Assembly: GCA_037039925.1 (NCBI GenBank)
Contig: JAXRKP010000486.1
Coordinates: forward strand, 220,001-284,000
Length of the DNA: 64,000 bases
Source: Doris montereyensis
Lineage: Eukaryota; Mollusca; Gastropoda; Nudibranchia; Dorididae
Direction of reading: 5' to 3'
The position numbers and the translations under genes are program-made. Numbering within the stretch: the stretch's first letter is position 1; the number at the start of each line of letters is the position of its first letter. A model generated the notes under the pieces. That model was not told where the DNA came from and made no database searches. It was given only the letters and a program-made list of their open reading frames with translations. Of the stretch, positions 35,183-47,300 are shown piece by piece.

Positions 35183-37380
35183 AACAGACCCAGGTAGACG
35201 ACTTGGAAACACAAGAGCGGGGCTCTTTGTTTTGTTTCTATTAATGCAGGAGGACAAGCCCCCTGAACTCCCCACCCTTTCCTCAAGAAGAGGATAAAAC
35301 TGAGAAACAGAACTAATAAGTAAAATAATATTATTATTCCCTACCATCAGGAAACACGAATTGCGTTGACCAGCTATTTTAAAGGCATACACAATGAGTG
35401 TATACATATTCAAATATCAACATAGGTACATTGTTTCTTTTAATGCAGAACACCCTCCCGCCTCCCTACTCCCTCCTCAGGATAAGCTATGGAAATCTAA
35501 TAACAAAAATGTATCTCTCAAATCTCATTCCCGGAGTTGGGCAGAGGAGATGGGACCACAGAACAGAGACATTATGTAGGGTAGGCCTCGCGGAGTGGCG
35601 AGATAGGACAGAGAGCACCGCCAAGTGTCCAACCGATAGGTCAATATTTTATTTTTCAGACTCTGCCACGGAGGCTTGTGATCAGTGAGAGGAGAGGGAA
35701 TCAGTCTCACGATAGGCTAGCCTACATCGTGGTCAGTTGGCCTGAGTCGCTGAGAGAGTGAGATCGTGATCGTGGTGTTTTTTCAGTGAATCAGGTCGGT
35801 GATACACTGCGAAAAGTATCGTTTAACTATTGTCAACTTCGATACTGCTGGGCGGTGCTAAAGTGCGATTACACCATTGCATCTACACGGACCACCATTT
35901 TGGCCTGCTCTCAGTGAGGAAAAGTTGTTCACTTTGCTGTCCCCTTAAAAATATCCCAAGCAGTCAGACCTGTTGTAGATTGTTCCCCAGGTGAAGACAT
36001 GACTATATCTAGATCTAGTCTAGATTTACATAAAGGAAATGGGCTGAGAAAAATAAGACAGGGGTCTCAGTTTCAGAGTGTCAGAGCAAAGTGTTGGGAA
36101 CATGTGTCATGTGGCCAAAGAAAGTTGCTGACACTGGATGTAGATCTACTGCTATTGAAGACTGGCTAACTACTGACAGTAGATTTCTATCCCCAATTAG
36201 TGATTAGTGGCCCAATTTCTTACATCTTACTTCGATCTTAGATCTAGAGATGTCCAAGGACCTCTATATCTAGAATCTATATTTATTAAGATTTTATTTC
36301 ACTAACGATGATTTCATGAGAGCATTGGAAGATTAGACTGAAAAGACGATTATAATCGTTATAGGAGCTTTTCTAATTTGAAGGTGTGACACTAGCGAAA
36401 GCCAAGAATAATAGGTGTAGTTTTGAAATATTCATAATATGATCCGGAGCATTTTAAGATATCAAATTAAAATATGTAGCAACCTATCTAACACAACAGT
36501 TTTGAAGTCTCACCGATCCCTGATGTACACACAGAAAGCACGGCACGAGGAAAATGGTGGCTTTAAGCGTAGACCAAGAGTAAAGAAAAAGCGAAACGTT
36601 GATTGGTGTACAATTATTAACGTTAGACAACCATCCAATCAAATGAGTTGTTATAAAGATATTTTTTTCTGGACAGGGCCCGTAACTCAGCCAGGGATTC
36701 ACAGTGGAATTTGGCGCGGACTGATGCGGCTGACTGTTCTTAGTTTAGGCTAGATTCTAAATCTAGGCCCAGCCTAGGCTCTTGTTCCCACCCCTTGTTC
36801 CTGAGTTAACGGGGACCGGTGGACCCTCGTCTTGAAGGGATAGCCTAGCCTAGATCTAGCAGTGCTCAGTCAGTCAGTGCTCAGCGCGGCGTTCAGTGTG
36901 CATGTTGGCCTAACTGGTGGTGCGAATGTACATCATGTTTAAACAGCCAGTGTCAACGATGTATACGATAAAGACAGAGGTGGAAATTATTTGAACACAT
37001 CCTCGGCAGATATGAGAAAATACTAGATCTAGCTCAAACACTAAACGGCAATGAATGCGTACTTTTGTGAGATACCGAAATACAGAGGACATTGTTGCCA
37101 ACAACACTCAACCACGACTAAAATAACTACCCAACAAGCACTCACATTTATGATTCACTAGCCTCAGAAACACCGAAAACCCAAGTGGGGAAGAAACACA
37201 GTTTTACATATCAACACAATTTTGACAATTATGTATCAACAAATACCAAAAGACAAAATGCCCCACGCCAAAACAAGACAATATAAAAACTCGTTTTTTA
37301 TCACAAAGCGCCGCAGACTGGAACAACCTTAGATGAAGACATCGTATGCAAATTTCAATTCTTCGGTAAACAGCTAATTT
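35183..37380. other. Intergenic
   Basis: No gene with recognisable similarity. Rich in the palindrome-like motif TCTAGATCT (36004-36025, 36236-36275, 36848-36860, 37022-37032). NAP1's unidentified first exon could be here. Confidence 0.35.
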
Positions 37381-37470
37381 GATGTGCAGTGTCGTGATCT
37401 GCACACGGACGTCCTTTTATTATCTACCTATGATGGGACTAGGCGTCGACTTACCTACCTGGACTAGGCC
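37381..37470 (-). mobile_element. SINE-A body fragment
   Basis: Only the central body: GTGCAGTGTCGTGATCTGCA and TGATGGGACTAGGCGTCGAC. Confidence 0.65.
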
Positions 37471-37851
37471 CAGGGTATGCCTGTGTTTTAGTACTCGTTG
37501 ATACCAACTATTGTCTTCTCTGAGGTGCTGCAAAGAGTGTAGTGGGAGGGGGTGGGGCAGGCCGGTATGGGAGTATCAAAGGGCTGGGGATGAGAGATGT
37601 CATGCCCTGTGCTACGACGGTATTGCCTCTCATTATCCGCATGTCTGGTTTCATCAAAACAAAGTACATGTAGTTACAGCATAGTAACAGTAGGTTGATA
37701 TCAAGACGGGAGATAGTATTCAAAGTATTATTAGTATCCATCACCTCGATCTCGAGACAGTAGGCCTAGGCAATACTCGCTGTTCTACTCGTTGATACCA
37801 ACTACCGTCTCACTTTATTCGACTGCTCGCTTTGACGAATACAACGAGTAA

Positions 37852-38824
37852 CAGCGTTCACACCAGAGGAGTTGTTCTAACAACATCGTTCTAACTACAG
37901 AATACACAAAATCTCTCTTTATCATCAATCGCTATTCACACCGAACTTAATTTGTCGTTCTAAGTTCTAACAACTTTTAAGTCGTTCTTTTCGCTTTTAC
38001 CGCGACATTAAAATTCCACCGACTGTCGGCCAGCGTCGGCCCATCGTTCAGCGGAGAACGTTGATTGACATTTACGGTCCGAGTCGCTTGCCTGGGCAAA
38101 CTTTCAACTGACCATACCGAATCGGGGAATGGTCGTATAATTATTTTTATTGCAGATTCGGAATCAGCGCCCCCAAATTAAAAAAATCCAACTCGCAGAA
38201 TTTGCTTTTTATCAATAATAAAGGATTTTTTTAGAAATCTTAAATAATAATTGATAGTACAAAACTGTGCAGTGAGAAGACTGAATGAGGTAAGTGTAGT
38301 TTTCAATAATCACATCTATTTTACTTGAGATTGAAAGAAGGTTACAGCCACATAAAAATGGATACTGCTGAATGTGAAGCACTCAACAATGCAGTCTACA
38401 AAAGACCAGGACTGTATGACAGACAATATGCTGTAATTGGTCATTTCTTTTTCTATACTATAAAGGGCGAAATCATGTGCAACAAGGTGTTGAAACTCTC
38501 CGGCCTCATGTGAATATACGCTACACTTCTCGACATCTGCTACTTCACTGCTAGTATTTGCGGTAGGCCTACTAGATGATGAAATTCTCCAAATATCAAG
38601 CGCTGAGAACAAATGGGATGAACCCAATATCTTCTTTCTCTTCTATTGTCACATGTGCGTTTTAGCCATAACAAAACTAACGACTTCGTTTTGGCGTCCA
38701 TGTTGACTACACGGACAACCGATTTGTGTGTGTGTGTGTGTGTGTGTGAACACACTTCTCGTTCTAATAGAACGATGTAGTTACAACGATGTTGTTAGAA
38801 CGACTCGTTGGTGTGAACGAGCCC
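37852..38824 (-). mobile_element. PIF/Harbinger-like deletion derivative
   Basis: The right end, read inward, is GGGCTCGTTCACACC; the left end CAGCGTTCACACC matches it apart from its first bases. The similarity continues through GTTCTAACAACATCG. TAA lies outside both ends (37849-37851 and 38825-38827), the 3-bp duplication expected of Harbinger. The minus-strand frame in 38540-38755 reads RRERRYWVHPICSQRLIFGE then FHHLV, the N-terminal motif of Harbinger nucleases. The DDE part is missing. A (GT)n tract sits inside at 38724-38749. Confidence 0.68.
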
Positions 38825-40263
38825 TAATAGAACAGCTAAAGCAGAAGACAGTAGACAGACCCAGTGAGAGATTATTAGTAACAACTGCTGTTACCGTCAC
38901 ACCGCCGAAGAATGAGGAGGTGGACTAAACGTTAGCTACGCTAATGCTCAACGGAGGGTGGGGGTGGCTTGTGAATGGTGCCGATTAAGAGACAAACGGA
39001 CGGCTTCAGCAGCCTTACATTATTTTCTCCATGGTTTGTTGAATTCTTTTTCTTTTATTTTTAGTTAGAAAAGTTAATCAAAGTTTAATAAAAACGTTAT
39101 TGCCTATTCCTATCTTATCTTCCCATCGGTCATTCACACTTTTCTCTCTCTCACATCACTATTTAACGATTATTTATAAGTAGATCTATGTAGGCCTACA
39201 TCAATGAAAAACTTAAAACAGGAATTTAAAATGAATATAGAAATGTAAAGGACATTAAATTGCATACATAAAGATATCATATATTACACCATTGTACATT
39301 TTGAAACATCCATGTGGTTCAAAGAAAAATAGAAATGTAAATGTAATTTACTAACGATAATTACAATCAAGGGATAAAACGATAAGTGATCATTTATAAT
39401 GGGCTTTATACATCTAAGTTTTTATTTAGAAACAATATTTTATTGATGTTGCTAGGTTTTAAACAACTTCTGCTATGGGAAACGAGTTCTCCAGCTTTCG
39501 CAAATCTCTCTGATGGCACCGACGTTGCTGGGATGCACAGAGAATTTCGCAATTTCCTGCAACCGTGACAGCATAGCAGCATTATATTCCACCATAATGA
39601 AGGATTTGCATATCTGCGGAGAGGTGGCTCCTCGTTGTATCTTCTCATTTCGAGATGAGGTCCCTAAATCTGCTCATTGTCACACTTGGAAGTATGGAAA
39701 TAGGCCTACGAAGGGCTGGGGATGAGAGATGCCAACAGTGAATTAAATTTCACAGACATTGTCTCACTCACATCGGTCGACTCTCGAACAGCTCACAATA
39801 ATATTATTTTGCATACTGCCCCCTCCCCCCCGCCACCTCATCCCTTACCCTAAATCACCACTGACTGTCATGCCTACTGATGTGCCTCACCTATAGCGTC
39901 TCACTGCACTGCCATTGCAGCAACACGATGCGTCGTTAGTGTCGTTAGTGGCCCTCACTTTCACTCGGGTCTCGACTCGTCATTACTCATCAAGGCAATG
40001 TAGTTACAGTTACAATGTAGGTAGATATCAAGACGGAAGTCGTGAGTTGGTATCAAGACGGGATTCGGGAGTTAGTGTTCATCACCTCCGGCCTGGAGAC
40101 AGTGGTAGGATTCGAATAAAACGGCTCGAAGCCTTGTATTCGTTGGTATTGAGTAATGGCTCGAGTAGCACCCAGGCCTACGAGATAGTGGTCAGATTCG
40201 AACAAAACGCACCGAAGCCTTGTGTTCGTTGGTATCGAGTAATTGCTTGAGTAGCGCCTAGGC
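38825..40263. other. Intergenic with duplicated scraps
   Basis: No gene seen. AGGGCTGGGGATGAGAGATG recurs at about 37580 and 39713. A roughly 84-bp direct repeat (GCCTTGTATTCGTTGGTAT / GCCTTGTGTTCGTTGGTAT) spans about 40092-40260. Confidence 0.45.
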
Positions 40264-40375
40264 CTAGACCAGGGTGGTGGGGTTTATTCGAAAGGCTATT
40301 CAATCTTTTTATGCACAGACGCGCGACCTCTTGGTTGAGAGGCCGACATCTTACCTCTAGACCACTGAGTCCCCT
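40264..40375 (-). mobile_element. SINE-A head fragment
   Basis: End of the body plus the tRNA-like head (GCGCGACCTCTTGGTTGAGA, CTCTAGACCACTGAGTCCCC). Confidence 0.65.
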
Positions 40376-40621
40376 ACTTTGAGAGATAGAATTGCGGTAG
40401 CCATATGGGAGATTCAGAAATGAGTATGAACTACATGTACACTTTTTCGAGTGGCAAGCTATCATAAATACAACCTAAGCTTCATGTAATAAATTGAAAG
40501 GGGACATATGAGGACAGGCGATATTTCGGTGATACATGTACATGTTTCTCAGAGTCGGAGATATGTCATCTTTTTCGCTAGACTAGTACATGTATAGCCG
40601 AAAAGTGGCCTCAAGCTGACA

Positions 40622-40804
<183 letters not shown>

Positions 40805-40950
40805 AAGCATTAAATCGAGATTTTGCTAGCAAGTGTACACTGATCACGAAAATGCTATTTACTTTTTTTTACAAGGATCATAATAATCTTAATAAAGGTA
40901 GGTTCCTAATCTAAGATACCTGTATCGGTACAAAATTCAATAAAGATCGA

Positions 40951-41182
40951 CTCCTGACAAAAGTTAGGTCCAACGTTGCGTTCTTTGGGAAAGAGACTTG
41001 CCGGTAACACGCATTTCCCCACTCGACCCAGGTTAAGTGTGTACAAGCACTAGCTTAGGAGTAAAAACCTATATTAGACTAGTGTCCTGTCCAGGAGGTG
41101 GCTATTATCGCCTGTTATCGCTATAGAAACCGGGATACGCTCCGGCTCTATGGGTTGGAATGGCCTTGAAGGAATTTCACTT
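40951..41182 (+). mobile_element. SINE-B copy 3, head missing
   Basis: Starts inside the family (GTTAGGTCCAACGTTGCGTT) and runs to GGCTCTATGGGTTGGAATGG. Confidence 0.68.
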
Positions 41183-41334
41183 TTTATATCAATTTTGCTG
41201 TCAGATGTTCATCACGATCATCAGCCGTTCCACCCTGGTAGTGGGTATTGGCCACCACCAAGTATCTTCCTTTGTCCTGGGCTATTGTTTCAAAAAAAAA
41301 AAGAAAAAAAAAAAAACCCCAACAAAACAAAAGC

Positions 41335-41560
41335 CGAGATCAACATAGTTGTGGATATGGGTCCTGTGCCCAGTTGCGTCCCATCCCTTTCAGGCCCATG
41401 TCCATATCTCTTCTCCATGTGGATCTTGGTTTACCTCTTCTTCGTTTCCCTGCGAGTTCCATTTAAGCTTTGCCTTGTTATGTTAGTTGCTGGTTTCCTC
41501 ATAATGTGCCCGATCCATCTACATCTTCTTCTTTTGATTTCCAGCTCTATATTATGCTGT
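41335..41560 (-). pseudogene. LINE 3' coding fragment
   Basis: Minus-strand translation gives IELEIKRRRCRWIGHIMRKP, then GKRRRGKPRSTWRRDMDMGL and KGMGRNWAQD, the C-terminal tail of a non-LTR retrotransposon polyprotein. A short SINE-A tail (GATCAACATAGTTGTGGAT) abuts it at 41338-41356. One or two frame changes; not functional. Confidence 0.7.
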
Positions 41561-41652
41561 TGCTTCGTTTTTCTCCAGTGGTCTGCACTTCTTATAGTAT
41601 TTGGCCGGTGGATGTTAAGACTCTATATTCTGTTGTTTTATTTTCTTCCAGC

Positions 41653-41700
41653 ACATATAGAGCTGAAAATCAAACGAAGAAGATGGAGATGGTACACTAT
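41653..41700 (+). pseudogene. Inverted scrap of the same LINE tail
   Basis: IELKIKRRRWRW on the plus strand, the same motif found inverted about 120 bp to the left. Confidence 0.5.
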
Positions 41701-41915
41701 AATAACAAGTAACGTTTTCATAGTCAATGAAATTTACCAGGAGAGGGGAATTCCATTTCATTTTAGATGTAATATGGCCTTAATATTAGTTGCTATATTA
41801 AATAAACAAATGTATTTTTTGAACATAACAATAAAAAACAAGCAAACTGCAAATTGCGGATCTCTCTGTGTGCAAAGGTTGCAGCAAATGGCGGAAACAC
41901 TCACCAGTTCGACCT

Positions 41916-42302
41916 GGGGACTCGCTGAAGTCGGCATCTCAACCAAAAGATTGTGGATTTGTGCCCGACAGCTTGAACATTTTTCTCGAGTTTCTTGTTT
42001 TGAGTAAAACCTACCCTGTCCCCTTCCTCCCCCTCCTTCTGGTCCAGGTAGGGGATTGACACCTAGTCCCATCGGAAGCAGACAATAAAAAATGAGGTAT
42101 CGTGTGCAGATCACGACACTCTGTGCAAATGAAAGATCCCTTGACTGTTTACAGGCAGTCCGGGAAACACTTAAAAAACAATCCCAAAATAAATCAACCC
42201 TCCCCCAAAAAAAAAAACGAATGAAACCCCCCCCAAAAAAAAAACAAAAAAAACAACGAAAAGCCGAGATCAACATAGTTGTGGATGTGGGTGAAATCAA
42301 GT
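41916..42302 (+). mobile_element. SINE-A copy with A-rich insertion
   Basis: Full body from head (GGGACTCGCTGAAGTCGGC) to tail (AGTTGTGGATGTGGGTGAAA). An A- and C-rich stretch at 42175-42262 sits between body and tail. Confidence 0.75.
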
Positions 42303-42395
42303 AACATTTTAAAAACCCGGTCGGTCTACACCCATGTGGTGTAAAAGGGAAACTAGAAGATTATCCAAGAGAACTCAAGCTGTAGATGTACTCAC

Positions 42396-42560
42396 CTTCA
42401 GCTTCTAAAGCCATCCTAAATACTGTATTTATAAATGGCTTGTAACGTACATTCGGTGAACCAATTGCTTTATAAAAATGTAACAAATAGGCCTTCAGTA
42501 GAGAGGCAAATAACAATGCCTCTTTGTTGGAAAATTTGTACATAAATTATTGTTCGTTAT
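42396..42560 (-). CDS. Possible coding exon of an unidentified gene
   Basis: Minus strand: acceptor GTGTTTTGTTGCAG, a 17-base leader, ATG at 42543, then an open frame MYKFSNKEALLFASLLKAYL, LHFYKAIGSPNVRYKPFINT, VFRMALEAEG ending at a GTGAGT donor. The composition (hydrophobic, helical, few low-complexity residues) is protein-like and unlike neighbouring noise frames. I do not recognise the family and found no partner exon further left, where SINEs crowd the sequence. RPS13 starts 1.75 kb away on the other strand. It could still be chance. Confidence 0.3.
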
Positions 42561-43524
42561 CTGCAACAAAACACGTACTCAGTTATTTTCCGAAATAAAA
42601 TGCTATAGATTGGCATACAATAAACATGTATTAAAGATAAAGATGGATTTATAGTCCGTATTCCCGCACAAATGCAAACTCACCGATCGTTCATCATTTC
42701 CTAGCAGGCCATTTCATTCAAACTCCTTTTCAACTCCATTGGGAGTATGCGGTATTCAAGCATGTAATGCTTTTCGTACTAACACTCTGACAAGATCTTT
42801 TGCTACCTATAACTGTATATTCATTCACACATGAGTCAAGTGAGGAAGATAGAGTAAAGTATCTCTCCCTAAGAGTACAACATTGTGAAAAAAACCCACC
42901 TGTGCCAGCCGTGGGGCTTGGGCCAGTGTCGTCATGATTACAAATATATATTGAGTCATTATCAGCAAGCCTAGTCTTACATATAGACCCTTAAAGGTGA
43001 GCACATTATTGCACCTATGTTGGGCTCCTGAGCTATGTATTTCGCATGCCCGTGCGATCAAAACGACCATGCCTTTCAATAGCTTGCTATTCAAAGTACC
43101 GTAGAAAAAGTGAGAAACTATCTTTTTTTCTTTTCTATTCTTTTTTCTCTCTCTTTCATCTTTGGCAAATTTCTTCACTGAAACTCTATCACCTCCTTGA
43201 ACAGTTCCACCACTCCATTGGTCCTGGTTAAACTTTCAAAAGGAGGAATCAAGCTGACCCAGTTTCAGTACTGCCAAATAAAAAAAGAAAGGAAATAAAA
43301 AAGAAAGAATTGATTTCTCACTCTGAGCAGTTTTCTGTGACATTTTGTGAACAAACTAGATCTTATATTTTACAAGGTTAAGGAAAGTTTCCTTTTTGCC
43401 TCGAGGCCCTGGTTATATACATTTACATACATCCAAAATGTCACGTCGTTATGTTTGTTCTGTCTTACTTCATTCAGTTGTCACGATATTGTCATTTATC
43501 GCTTTTGACTTCATACTTCATACT

Positions 43525-43735
43525 GTGGATTCCATAGTCAAATTATATTATCACTATTATCATACACATCTTCTTACATGCCACACTTAAGTCACATAAT
43601 ACATTACATACAATGTGAATTCCATAGTCAAATCGTATCAATATCATACACATAACTTCTTACTTACCATACTTAAGTCATATCATTCATTACATACATT
43701 GGAATTGCATAGTAAAATCATATGATTATCATTCA
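43525..43735. repeat. Tandem repeat of about 95 bp
   Basis: Two and a half imperfect copies sharing ATTCCATAGTCAAAT, ATCATACACAT, CTTCTTAC and ACTTAAGTCA. Confidence 0.75.
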
Positions 43736-43739
43736 CATG

Positions 43740-44230
43740 GAACTCCCCCTCCCCCCGCAGATTAGGTGTACTACTTCCTTGTCGGCGTTTAAGCCAGGAC
43801 TAAAATTCGTCTATTTTACGTTGTATTATGACTATATTTTATTATACTATTTATATTAAAGGTATATGTTGTTTTCTTGCCACTGCAAAGTGTTTAGAGC
43901 CTGTTTTCTATCGGATAAAGCGCTATGAAAGTGTCATAATGTATTGTTATTATCATATTTACTGTTCATGTTGAAAGTAATTACTGTGGATATGAAATAG
44001 ATATAAAAAACTCTTTGAAGACAGAGACCAGACATATACATATGCAGCTGTAGATAGAGCTTTAAATGACAACTCAGAGCCAAACCTAGGTTCCAACAAA
44101 ATCATAAACATGTAGGTAAAAAACCCAACAATCTGTATTCCTATTACTACACTATAACATCGTCATCCATGATATCACAAAACTACAGGAATATTTAAGT
44201 AGGTTAATATTTCAATATCGACACCGCACT
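43740..44230. other. Upstream flank of RPS13
   Basis: No gene seen. AT-rich, with a CCCCCTCCCCCC run at 43745-43757. Confidence 0.4.
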
Positions 44231-44235
44231 AAAGA

Positions 44236-44245
44236 CTATAATATA
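44236..44245 (+). promoter_or_regulatory. TATA-like element of RPS13
   Basis: CTATAATATA lies about 65-75 bases before the ATG, and about 40-55 before the pyrimidine tract expected at the transcript start. Position only; not tested. Confidence 0.4.
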
Positions 44246-44285
44246 CACCGTACGAAGGAGTAGATGTCGCTGTCCTCACTTCCGA

Positions 44286-44299
44286 CTTCCTTTTCTCTT
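44286..44299 (+). promoter_or_regulatory. 5'TOP-like pyrimidine tract of RPS13
   Basis: CTTCCTTTTCTCTT, ending 11 bases before the ATG. Ribosomal protein mRNAs of animals begin with such a tract, which couples their translation to mTOR/LARP1. The exact start site is not known. Confidence 0.55.
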
Positions 44300-44310
44300 A
44301 AGAAGCCAAC

Positions 44311-44333
44311 ATGGGGCGCATGCACAATCCCGG
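44311..44333 (+). CDS. RPS13: RPS13 exon 1 (coding part)
   Basis: MGRMHNPG, splits the second Gly codon (phase 2), donor GTAGGC. The split matches vertebrate RPS13. Confidence 0.93.
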
Positions 44334-47300
44334 GTAGGCCTGATTAAATTGATACATTTTGTACTTGTGAACACAAATTCAGTTCTTAAAAGCAGATCTG
44401 CTTGTAAATAAACGCATTTTAATCTATCAGCAGCCAAATTTGTCAACAATTGATCCTGGTTTTGTCACATGAGCTTCTATCTCTATGGAGGTTTACGGCC
44501 TTAGTTTTCTCGGAGTACTGAGCATGAGCAGTTATTCCCTCTTGGCTTTGTTGGCCACGCTGCTAGTGCTATCTAGATCTATACCATAGAATTTAGAATC
44601 AAAATCTAGACTTAGGGTCCAGACTTTAATAGTTTTATCTAGAATCTAGACCTCTAGTATTAAAAAAAGATATTTTCAGAAAAAGTTAAAAGAAAATTCA
44701 GATGGCGAAATTACCCTAAGATTGGCGATTTTTCCCAACATGCCTTCATTGCTGTTGAATCATTGCAAATTGAGAGCATGATTACTAGAGTATAGAAGAA
44801 TAGCAGAATGAGATTGAGAATGGTTGATACCAGTGCGATATCTAATCTAGCACTAGAGTGGTCTAACGTCAGTGCGGCTACCCAATGACCAAAATTTAGA
44901 GGTCATGTAAAAGAGGAATGTTTGATTCTGTAAATAAATCGCCCTAAGCGCTGGAAGACATCTTGTAATAAATCTAGATATGACCCATTTGTATAAACTG
45001 CATTTCAATTGGTTGATGTCAAGGAAGCTCTTAAATTTTCTACTTACAATAAAAGGGTTGCCCCTTGCAAAAGTGTGCAAGTTGTGCATCTAAGATTTTG
45101 ACGGAACAGATTTCACGTTTACTGATGAAATGTCCTAGAATTTATAACTATGAAATATGTGTTGTCCAAAAGTTGATAGAATAAGAAATTCATATTGCAA
45201 TAAAAGAAACTTGAATTAAAGACTAAACAATAGCATTAGCATGGATAGTTGTGTAATCAACTTAGGTTTGTAGGAGTGTGTTGAACAAAGAAAGCAAGGC
45301 AAACCGAAAAGCTACAAACCTAAAATAGGTTGTAATCTCACTGACTGTTGTTAAACTATGAACTCAAAGGTGAAACTATGTCATAAACTATTTAAGGACA
45401 GTGAAAGTTTCCATTCATGAAGCCTTATACAGGACGTCTTGTAAATTAGAATTAGTTTGCAGTCAGTCTACTGTTTTTTTATTTGAAAATGTTGGCATCT
45501 ATGAGCTAGGCTATACATCATTGTTATATTATAGATGTACAATAATATTCCATATGTGAACTTCTTATATCTTATTTTCATCTACATCGTTTTTCATTTT
45601 CAGAAAGGGTATCTCCCAAAGTGCTCTACCATACAGGCGAACTATACCAGTGGTAAGATAATTGACTGTCAGTGCCAATTGTCTTTTTTGGTCTTTCAGG
45701 ACATCATGTCATATAGGCCTTTATTTTTAAAATAAAATAATAAGATTTTTAGTTTACTGTGGAAGAGGCATTATTTCATAATGGATATTGTATTATTCAG
45801 ATTAGACTGATGCAGTGTTTTATGAAAATGTTAAAGTATATCGTAATATAAAATTGAATTCAGTTTTACGGTTCTGAAACTTGTATGAATGAAAACATTT
45901 ATCAGTTTTCATACTAACAATTAAGCAATGGCTTCATGGGATGGTTTATGTATGGATGCGATTGCTAAATCATTGCAACACAGTAGAAGCGGGCCTAAAA
46001 ACAAGCTGCATGCCAGCACGACACGTCAAGAAATACAGTTTAAAATAAATTGGCCTTTAAAAGGTTGTCCGGACTGGCTTACAACCTAACTTGTTAAAGT
46101 TGTCAAGAGAGATTGAGAATATATTTTTTCATATATTTCAAATATGACAGCATGTCAATGTAGATGATCAAGTCACACCTCCCAGCTGTAATAAATAGGT
46201 GCCGAGACTAAGGAACTCACTCTACATGGCAGTTAGCAAAGTGCCAATTTCATCTATCTGTGCCAAGCATACAAAGTTATCGTTCAGCAGAGGCTGTTCA
46301 AAATGAATCTTACTCTACCTGCTAAATAGTGTTGTGTAAAGATATTTGACAAAACGCTCAATGGGCTAAATTTATCTTTGCTTAACTTAACGTGCACTAC
46401 TAAAACAATTGAGGTTAATTGTCAGCCAAATAAAAGAAATGTGGAAACTTTTCATGGATTTGTTGCGTGCCTGGCAAGTACAAATGAATAACCACTGGCT
46501 ACATAAATCTGCGTAATAGCATGTTTTGCTGTGCACAAGATTTTTTCATTCTCCAAATCGCTGCTATTACTGTACTATATTTAGTTGAAAATGCAGCAAT
46601 TGTTTTTGTTTTAATATGTGTTTACAAGGTATTATTTTAATGCAAAATTTCCTTCATTTTCTTTTATTGCAGTGGCTGAAACTCCCTTCTGACGATGTTG
46701 AAGACCAAATATGCAAATTGGCTAAGAAGGGTTTGACTCCCTCTCAGATTGGTAATCATCTTAAAATTATTGTTGTAAACTATTAATTATAAACTCTGTA
46801 CTTTTTATTTAATTATGTTTCTTTGAATGTGTATAATTTGAATGAACTCTTAGTACTTGCCAAATACAATGTTCCAACAGGGACGTTCACTTATTTTCCA
46901 TCAATTCTTTTGTTTCAAAGAAAGGTTTGCCACAAGCCAAAACACAAAATATTATGCTAGCTGTAGATTCAGAACCCAGACTAGATTGATATTTTTATAT
47001 TGTGATTTTTTTTTTTAAAGACTTAAATTGTATCAGCATAACTATTGGATATTTGTTCAACCAACATTTTTGGTTGGATATTTGCTATTGCTAATCAGTA
47101 TTATCAGGTGCCAGTACAAATGTTAAAAGTGTGCAACATGTTTTGTTTGCTATAATCATGGAGTGTAAAAGTAGAGATATCTCGAATGGATGGAATTGGA
47201 CAAAAGTGTTGCTATAGACTTACTGCTCTTTGTGTCACTCCCACCTGGGACGGTTAACGTGATAAGTTCTTCTTTCCTTTCCCTCTTTCACTTTGAGATC

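Noticed and set aside
41150..42007. 285-codon plus-strand open frame
   Set aside because: It crosses a SINE-B end, an A-rich run, an antisense LINE tail and a SINE-A copy; no consistent protein signal.
42825..43178. 117-codon minus-strand open frame
   Set aside because: No recognisable motif; it begins in a Lys/Arg-rich low-complexity tract and has no splice or start context.
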